Part shown: positions 58,726 to 64,000 of the stretch, one piece after another
Numbering within the stretch: position 1 is the stretch's first letter
Layout: each line of letters begins with the position of its first letter
Source: Pseudohongiella sp.
GTDB taxonomy: Bacteria; Pseudomonadota; Gammaproteobacteria; Pseudomonadales; Pseudohongiellaceae
Assembly: GCF_011050365.1 (NCBI RefSeq)
Contig: NZ_DRFV01000016.1
Coordinates: 109,549 to 173,548, forward strand
Direction: 5' to 3'
Length of the DNA stretch: 64,000 bases
Made by a program: the position numbers and the translations under genes
The notes under the pieces: model-generated
The model's input: the letters and a program-made list of their open reading frames with translations, nothing else
Told to the model about the DNA's origin: nothing
The model's database searches: none

Positions 58726-60069
58726 TCAACGTGCCAGGTGTATTGGTTTGCCCGCAATCCACACCTGTTCCAGCGAGCGGGTATGTCTGATGTCCTCTAG
58801 CGGGTTTTCCCCCATGACCAGCATATCGGCCCAATTGCCAACGGTCAGCGTACCGGTTTCACTCAAGCCCATGCAGTCTGCGGCGCCGCCGGTGGCTGAG
58901 TGCAGAATCTGCATGGGGGTCATGCCGGCGTCCTGCATCATCCACATTTCCAGGTGTTCAAAGTAGCCCTGGAAGCGCGCGGGCGGACCGCTGTCGGTGC
59001 CCATGGCGATTTGTACGCCCGCATCAGTCAGCATCTTAACATTAGCCATAGCGATTGGCAGCGATGCTTTGTATTGCTGCGCTGCGGCGCTTTCCCGCAC
59101 CCGTTGCTGGCGTTCTGGCTCGCGCAGGGTAGCAAGTACTGCAGGGTCGGCTTCGCGGAGGAAAAACGGGTCGGCAAAAAAATCCGGCTCGCTTTCATAG
59201 ACATAGGTGGACAACTCGCGCGTCAGTGTCGGGGTGTAACACACATTACTGGCCAGCATCAGATCAACAAACTCGTTGTCAACGTGAACATCGCGCACAC
59301 TGTGAGCAATAAAATCCGCACCTGCGCGAACCAGGTCTTTGGTGTCCTGCAGATAATAGGTGTGTACTGCGAGTGGAATACCATGATGGTCAGCGCGTTT
59401 GCTGATTGCCTGGTAAACATCCGCAGACATCTTCGGGGTACGCCCCAGATTGTCATCGACCCGGATTTTGATAAAATCCGGCGACAGTCCGGCGGTAGTG
59501 TCTACCAGGGTCCGGCCTTCTTCTGGCGTCCGTGCGGACAGCACCGGGCCGGCAACATAAAGTCGTGCCCGGTCGAGAGTCGGTGTATTCTGCTGGTTCC
59601 GCAACGCGAAGCCTTCTGACTCATCATCGCCGAGGCTGACAACTGTTGTGACGCCGTAACGTGCGTACAAATCAAGCTGGCGCAACAGGTTTTGCCGGCT
59701 GTAATGCCCTGACTCCAGTCCACGGATTGCCCCGGCGTGTCCGTGGGAGTTGATGAAGCCGGGTGTCAGCGTTTTACCGGCCAGCGACTGCTGCTCCGCG
59801 TCGTCCGGAATAGTGACGTTGTCCGCATGACCAACAGCGATAATGCGGCCACCATCGACGACAAGGACACCATTTTCAACAGGAGCGCCGCCAGTGCCGT
59901 CGATTATGCGGACATCAGTTAATGCTGTGGGAGCGCCGGCAGCTGGCATGGCAATCAGTATCAGGCACGTTAGTAGCGTGCAAATGCGAGAGACTTCAGT
60001 GACCATATTGTTGACCGGCAGACCGGCAACAGAAGGTCCGGGTTCCGGCTTGCTTGCGCGGGTGCTCAT
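58726..60069 (-). CDS. Secreted amidohydrolase-superfamily enzyme
   Basis: A 447-residue metal-dependent hydrolase. The signal peptide (SRICTLLTCLILIAMPAAGAP) is preceded by about 25 residues if ATG 60069 (GGAG 6 nt before) is used; ATG 60006 right before the signal lacks a ribosome site. Then LTDVRIIDGTGGAPVENGV, a metal-binding GFINSHGHAG (H-x-H), LAVHTYYLQDT, IAHSVRD, and the Asp in MGTDSGPPARFQG. Related to imidazolonepropionase and prolidase-like secreted enzymes. Substrate unknown. Confidence 0.87.
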   Translation of the reverse strand: MSTRASKPEPGPSVAGLPVNNMVTEVSRICTLLTCLILIAMPAAGAPTALTDVRIIDGTGGAPVENGVLVVDGGRIIAVGHADNVTIPDDAEQQSLAGKTLTPGFINSHGHAGAIRGLESGHYSRQNLLRQLDLYARYGVTTVVSLGDDESEGFALRNQQNTPTLDRARLYVAGPVLSARTPEEGRTLVDTTAGLSPDFIKIRVDDNLGRTPKMSADVYQAISKRADHHGIPLAVHTYYLQDTKDLVRAGADFIAHSVRDVHVDNEFVDLMLASNVCYTPTLTRELSTYVYESEPDFFADPFFLREADPAVLATLREPERQQRVRESAAAQQYKASLPIAMANVKMLTDAGVQIAMGTDSGPPARFQGYFEHLEMWMMQDAGMTPMQILHSATGGAADCMGLSETGTLTVGNWADMLVMGENPLEDIRHTRSLEQVWIAGKPIHLAR

Positions 60070-60169
60070 CATTGGCTCCAGGGTTCGCGAATTCAGCATT
60101 CATTATGCGTATGACACTGTTGGTTCGCAACTTCATTGCTATCATTGGTGCGATACAGTGAGCTTGAGT

Positions 60170-60199
60170 TTGACAGCCGCGTCACAAGTATAGGTTAAT
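60170..60199 (+). promoter_or_regulatory. Putative promoter of the MscS gene
   Basis: TTGACA (60170-60175), 18 bp, GTTAAT (60194-60199), about 35 nt before the ATG. The -35 is perfect, the -10 is weak. It lies in the 164-nt divergent gap with the amidohydrolase gene. Confidence 0.4.
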
Positions 60200-60233
60200 A
60201 GCCGCAATTAAATAACAAGGTAGGAGCTAGGCA

Positions 60234-61085
60234 ATGGAGGCGTTACAAAATCTCGACCTGGGTAATCTGGACGTTAGCACCGAGGTGCTGCTGGCGTTCG
60301 CCATGACTTACGGGCCCAGAATTATCGGTTCGGTTCTGACGCTGGTACTGGGCCTGTGGCTGGCCGGACTTGCAGGCAGAGTCGTCAAGGCTATGCTGAG
60401 TCGGGGGAAAGTGGATCCGTCGCTGGGGTCATTCCTCAGCAGCCTGTTATCGATCCTGCTGAAGGTGCTGGTTTATATCACCGCGCTGGGTGTCCTCGGC
60501 ATAGAGATGACCTCATTCATCGCCATTCTTGGTGCCGCCGGTCTCGCCATAGGTCTGGCGCTATCAGGCACGCTGCAGAACTTTGCTGGCGGTGTCATGA
60601 TCCTGTTTTTCAAATACTTCAAGGTGGGCGATTTCATCGAAGCCCAGGGTTACATGGGCTCGGTCAAGGAAATTCAGATCTTTGTCACCGTGCTGACAAC
60701 GCCCGATAACAAAACCATTATTTTGCCCAATGGGCCGCTGGCCACCGGATCATTGACAAATTTTTCGACCGAACCGCTACGCCGCGTCGACTGGACATTC
60801 GGTATTGCCTATGGCGACGACGTCGACAAGGCTTATGAAGTACTGGGCCGCCTGATCGCAGATGACGAGCGTATCCTGAAAGATCCGGCGCCTTTCATGG
60901 CGGTGTCGGCGCTGGCCGACAGCTCCGTTAACATCGTGCTCAGGGCATGGGTCAATGCCGGAGATTTCTGGCCGGTACACTTTAAAATGAATGAAATGGT
61001 CTATAAAACGTTTGATAAAGAAGGATTGAGCATTCCGTTCCCGCAACGGGATGTCCATATATACCAGGCGGGACCGTCTGAGTAG
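60234..61085 (+). CDS. mscS: Small-conductance mechanosensitive channel MscS
   Basis: A 283-residue MscS with three transmembrane helices (about 20-48, 58-82, 88-120); the pore helix GAAGLAIGLALSGTLQNFAGGVMIL and the following FFKYFKVGDFIEAQGYMGSV are diagnostic. The C-terminal vestibule has NGPLATGSLTNFSTEPLRRVDW. It releases solutes on osmotic downshock. TAGGAG precedes the ATG. E. coli MscS is 286 residues. Confidence 0.95.
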   Translation: MEALQNLDLGNLDVSTEVLLAFAMTYGPRIIGSVLTLVLGLWLAGLAGRVVKAMLSRGKVDPSLGSFLSSLLSILLKVLVYITALGVLGIEMTSFIAILGAAGLAIGLALSGTLQNFAGGVMILFFKYFKVGDFIEAQGYMGSVKEIQIFVTVLTTPDNKTIILPNGPLATGSLTNFSTEPLRRVDWTFGIAYGDDVDKAYEVLGRLIADDERILKDPAPFMAVSALADSSVNIVLRAWVNAGDFWPVHFKMNEMVYKTFDKEGLSIPFPQRDVHIYQAGPSE

Positions 61086-61086
61086 A

Positions 61087-61118
61087 TTCGTTATGGACCA
61101 TGTTCGTTATGGGCCATG
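61087..61118. repeat. Tandem 16-bp direct repeat after mscS
   Basis: TTCGTTATGGACCATG (61087-61102) is followed at once by TTCGTTATGGGCCATG (61103-61118), one base different. The rest of 61119-61255 shows nothing recognised. Confidence 0.9.
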
Positions 61119-61255
61119 GCTATCGTGCCGCTGCATATCGCCGGTGTTACCGATATATTTCCCGGGTTTTGAGTTCGCAGGATAGTCCTGGTAGGTAAAA
61201 TGATTAATGTGCGGGCGGTCGCCATGATCGCCTTGCGTTGTTCCGCTGTATCGGG

Positions 61256-62497
61256 TCAACGCTCAAAAAGTATATCGCAGCAGATAATGTAGTCACCGTC
61301 CTCAATTCGGGTCATCACTGACAGCGTGATACATAGCGTGCCGTCGGAGATCGAGAAGTACGGGGGTGTTATCTGCATGTTGCCCGGGTTCTGTACCGCA
61401 TTGACAAAATAATCCCGTCGTTTCCAGCTTGCTCCGTGAGTGTCAGAGAGAACACGAAGCCGGTTCCTCGTCGGTAGTTCAATATTGGGTGAGTCGAGGT
61501 TGGAGTAGCACTGGCTGCCGTCCGGCGCCAGTTGATACAAACGGATGGTGCGGTCGAGTCTGAACATACCATTGGCAATGTCGGTGACCTGATTTTTCTT
61601 CTGTGCGCCGATGGTAAGCGCCGCGAAACGATGGCTGTAGGGAGACAACAGCAAGCGCTCGTCCTCGCTGCTGCGTAAAGTCAGTTCGTCAAAACTGTTG
61701 TACAAGGACTTCCACAGGCCGCTGCGTGTCGCCACCGACTCTGATAACAGGAATGGATGGGCGAAATAGAAACCCTGCACCAGGTCGACCTGAGCATCCA
61801 TGGCGGCCATTGCTTCATTCTCGGTTTCAATTCCTTCTGCCAGCACGATGCACTGGCAATTGTGCAGCATACTGGTGACACCTTTCAGTAGGGCCTTGAC
61901 GCTGGGGTCAATTCCGGCTTTTTGTAGCATGCCCCGGTCCAGCTTGACGATATCGGGCTGGATGCGCCAGATCCGTTCGAAGTTAGAGTGGCCGGCGCCA
62001 AAGTCATCTATGGCAATCAGGAATCCCATGTCCTTGTATTCCTTGATCTGGGCTTCCAGCTGCAGTTCGTCATCAATAGTGGACTCCAGTATTTCGATGA
62101 CAATCCGGTTGGGGTTGTAATTTTTTTCCTGCAGCAGTTTACTCAGAAAGGCGCTGAACGTTTGCTTTTGTGACAGGGTTTTGGGGTCAACATTAAGGAA
62201 AAGCCAGGCATTGGGTGGGTCTATTGCGTAAAAATTTTCCAGATGAATGATCTGACAAAGCTTGTCCAGTTCGAAGATGGTGTTTTCTTCGCGCGCACCA
62301 AAGAGAATGGCCGGGGGTATGATCTGATCGTCGGGGGTAATGGCTCTTACCAGGCCTTCAAGTCCGACTATGCGTCGATGGGCAAGGCTATAGATCGGCT
62401 GGAACGCTGAAATAATGCGCAGGTCGCCGTAGTGAGCGCAGTGGTTGCCACGAAAAAATCCCAGCGTGATTGAGTTGTCTGCTGCTGGTGAAGTCAC
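61256..62497 (-). CDS. EAL-domain protein with YkuI_C-like C-terminal domain
   Basis: A 413-residue cytoplasmic c-di-GMP-related protein. EAL domain at about 25-250: the motif is EGL (47-49) in place of EAL, but the metal Glu is kept; FLNVDP, IEILES, AIDDFGAGHSNFERIW and LAEGIE are kept. The C-terminal domain (about 260-413: RLDRTIRLYQLAPDGSQCYSN, WKRRDYFVNAV, DGTLCITLSVMTRI) resembles the YkuI_C signalling domain found behind EAL in Bacillus YkuI. No GGDEF. Active phosphodiesterase is likely but not sure. Confidence 0.85.
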   Translation of the reverse strand: MTSPAADNSITLGFFRGNHCAHYGDLRIISAFQPIYSLAHRRIVGLEGLVRAITPDDQIIPPAILFGAREENTIFELDKLCQIIHLENFYAIDPPNAWLFLNVDPKTLSQKQTFSAFLSKLLQEKNYNPNRIVIEILESTIDDELQLEAQIKEYKDMGFLIAIDDFGAGHSNFERIWRIQPDIVKLDRGMLQKAGIDPSVKALLKGVTSMLHNCQCIVLAEGIETENEAMAAMDAQVDLVQGFYFAHPFLLSESVATRSGLWKSLYNSFDELTLRSSEDERLLLSPYSHRFAALTIGAQKKNQVTDIANGMFRLDRTIRLYQLAPDGSQCYSNLDSPNIELPTRNRLRVLSDTHGASWKRRDYFVNAVQNPGNMQITPPYFSISDGTLCITLSVMTRIEDGDYIICCDILFER

Positions 62498-62615
62498 TGC
62501 TTGCCCCTACGTGCGTCCATCGTGTTCATACCAGTTCGTTTCCTGTCCCTGGACCAGATATGGTCGAACTCCGCTTTGCAGTGTCCATCGAGCTCAAACT
62601 ATCACCCCTGGTTTA

Positions 62616-63674
62616 TCAAAGCGACAGGACTTCAAGCGGGAAGTATAGTCCTGCGCGCAAGCTGCGCGTTTTCTGATTATAGGAAATCAGTGCTTCTCCG
62701 TATCCCTCATAATAACTGATAAAGAATGCGCTATTTACCCAGGGCCGGCGATAGCTGATATCGAACTGATAACTGTACTTTTCCACTTCATTGCCTTTGA
62801 TCAGGCGAAGTCTGAGCTGGGTGCGGTCATTGGGGCTGAATTTGAATGTTGCCTCACCCTGGCCCAGGTAATCGGTGATGTCAGTATTGGTGGCCTCGTC
62901 GCCGATGACACGCCACAATTTGATATCGACGCTAAGCCCGGGAAGCAAATCGAACTCTCTTTGCACATAGGCGCGATCCCAGCTTCGGGACTCGGGTCCT
63001 TGCTGGCCATTGGATTGATGCTCAATGCCTACGATATCAACAAACGGAAACTTGCCGGCAAGCGGGCGAGAGGGTTGGTCAAAGCGCCAGAATATTTCCG
63101 GATTGTAATTGTGCTCGGCAAAGGGTTGAGATTCTTCCGATATATCCCACCAGGAGCGTTGCGAATAACCAAATCCCAGCGGTGCCAAAAACGTCAGGTT
63201 GGTGATCTCTTCAAATAAATTGAATGTCAGCCCCAGTTCAAACTTGGTATCCAGCCGGTTGCCACTGAAAGGGGGGGATCCGTCCGCCGTCCTGGCCCGG
63301 CCAAAAACGATATAGTTGTCTTTGTAAGGACGGAAGAAACGACTCAGGTCATTGGCAGGCTCAACCATGATACTGCTGCCGGGGTCGTCGGTGACACTGG
63401 CGACGCCGGGTTGTGGCTCATCGGCCGACGCTGGTTGCTCACACAAGGCAAACAAGTCGGAGACGCTGAGATCGATATGTTCGGGTTTGACGACCTGTTG
63501 CTGAACACAACTCTGCACGTCCGTCGATACACCGGCGGCATGGTCCTGCGCGGAGGCCCAGGCGGGCATGCTCAGGGCCAGTAAACAGGCAAGTGCACGC
63601 TGGCGTGAAGGCCGGCGTGACAGGTGGGACTGATACAAAGTGTGCCGCCACGCGGCCAGGTTTGACGTGATCAT
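62616..63674 (-). CDS. pldA: Outer-membrane phospholipase A (OMPLA)
   Basis: A 352-residue precursor. Signal peptide (about 25-42, LACLLALSMPAWASAQ) and an N-terminal extension of about 70 residues precede a 12-strand barrel. The catalytic stretch reads EHQSNG (H219, S221) and then SRSWDR; E. coli OMPLA has H142, S144 and SRSWNR with N156. The Asn is Asp (D233) here. NTDITDYLGQGEATF and YEGYGEALISYNQK are the family's later strands. ATG 63674 is the best start; a longer frame upstream is unlikely. Confidence 0.88.
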   Translation of the reverse strand: MITSNLAAWRHTLYQSHLSRRPSRQRALACLLALSMPAWASAQDHAAGVSTDVQSCVQQQVVKPEHIDLSVSDLFALCEQPASADEPQPGVASVTDDPGSSIMVEPANDLSRFFRPYKDNYIVFGRARTADGSPPFSGNRLDTKFELGLTFNLFEEITNLTFLAPLGFGYSQRSWWDISEESQPFAEHNYNPEIFWRFDQPSRPLAGKFPFVDIVGIEHQSNGQQGPESRSWDRAYVQREFDLLPGLSVDIKLWRVIGDEATNTDITDYLGQGEATFKFSPNDRTQLRLRLIKGNEVEKYSYQFDISYRRPWVNSAFFISYYEGYGEALISYNQKTRSLRAGLYFPLEVLSL

Positions 63675-63776
63675 GGCGCACAGTTTACTGCATACTCTTG
63701 TCAAACACACGAGTGCGATGCCAGACTTGCCTGTCGATCGAATTACAACACAAGCTGACGAGAGGACACGCAAGCA

Positions 63777-64000
63777 ATGACAATAACAAGTCCAGGCCCA
63801 TTCAATCCATCCCGGCTCGCCCGGCTGACGTGCTGGTTTGGCGTAGGCATGCTTGTTGTGCTTGCGGGTTTCGCCAATGCACAGCCCGGTCACCCGTTGG
63901 CAGAAACCACTCACGGCAAACTGCTGGGAACGCTGTCAGAGCGGGCACCGGCGGTGAGTGTTTTCAAAGGCATTCCTTACGCCGCGCCGCCGGTGGGTCA
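63777..64000 (+). CDS. Type-B carboxylesterase, N-terminus only
   Basis: From ATG 63777 the frame is open to the window end (about 74 residues). A signal peptide (about 18-36, WFGVGMLVVLAGFANAQ) is followed by ETTHGKLLGTLSERAPAVSVFKGIPYAAPPVG, the conserved start of type-B carboxylesterases (para-nitrobenzyl esterase family). AGAGGA precedes the ATG. The catalytic Ser lies outside the window. Confidence 0.85.
   Translation, partial: MTITSPGPFNPSRLARLTCWFGVGMLVVLAGFANAQPGHPLAETTHGKLLGTLSERAPAVSVFKGIPYAAPPVG

Overview
The window is about 57% GC and reads as chromosome of a free-living gammaproteobacterium. Three long blocks are classic for that class: pilMNOQ-aroK-aroB-hemE, carA-carB-greA, and ftsH-folP-glmM-tpiA-secG-tRNA-Leu-tRNA-fMet-rimP-nusA-infB-rbfA-truB-rpsO-pnp. 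A phosphonate-type importer, several outer-membrane proteins and c-di-GMP proteins fit an aquatic lifestyle, but genus cannot be read from the sequence. TTG and GTG starts are frequent (hemE, ACAD, carA, ftsH, rimP, truB, pilO, phnD, phnE1).

Layout. 1-2.1 kb (minus): a bufferin-type RiPP operon, bufA-bufB-bufC, cut by the window start; its precursor has two repeated Cys modules. 2.2-9.0 kb (minus): priA, a SPOR protein, hslVU with a near-perfect heat-shock promoter, a DUF971 gene, ubiE and ubiJ. 9.2-12.5 kb: chorismate mutase and rpmE (+) facing mrcA (-) across a bidirectional terminator. 12.7-19.8 kb (+): type IV pilus assembly genes, with PilO apparently fused to a PilP-like tail, then aroK, aroB, hemE and folK. 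19.9-25.0 kb: a small outer-membrane protein, comF divergent from bioB across a BirA-like operator, and an acyl-CoA dehydrogenase preceded by a perfect 20-bp palindrome. 25.0-26.4 kb (-): an ECF sigma factor with a DUF3379 partner.

26.5-48.3 kb (+, except yhbY): dapB, carAB with an attenuator-like leader, greA, ftsH with a second heat-shock-type promoter, then cell-wall, central metabolism and translation genes. A decayed copy of the initiator tRNA lies just after the intact one. 48.4-53.5 kb: a DTW-domain tRNA modification enzyme, a PhnA-like zinc protein, a large sensor/GGDEF/EAL protein, a YebC-family regulator and a gluconokinase-like kinase. 53.6-57.1 kb (+): phnD-phnC-phnE1-phnE2, an ABC importer with no C-P bond-cleaving genes beside it. 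57.1-60.1 kb (-): an amidohydrolase, a VOC protein and an orphan histidine kinase. 60.2-64 kb: MscS channel, an EAL protein, outer-membrane phospholipase A and the start of a type-B carboxylesterase.

The most unusual items are the two-module bufferin precursor, the carA leader (promoter, short open frame and terminator hairpin all before the start codon), the two matching sigma-32 promoters, the BirA operator over the bioB -35, the palindrome before the acyl-CoA dehydrogenase, the pseudo-tRNA-fMet, and a phospholipase A with Asp replacing the usual active-site Asn. No CRISPR array, insertion sequence, prophage or integrase gene was seen.
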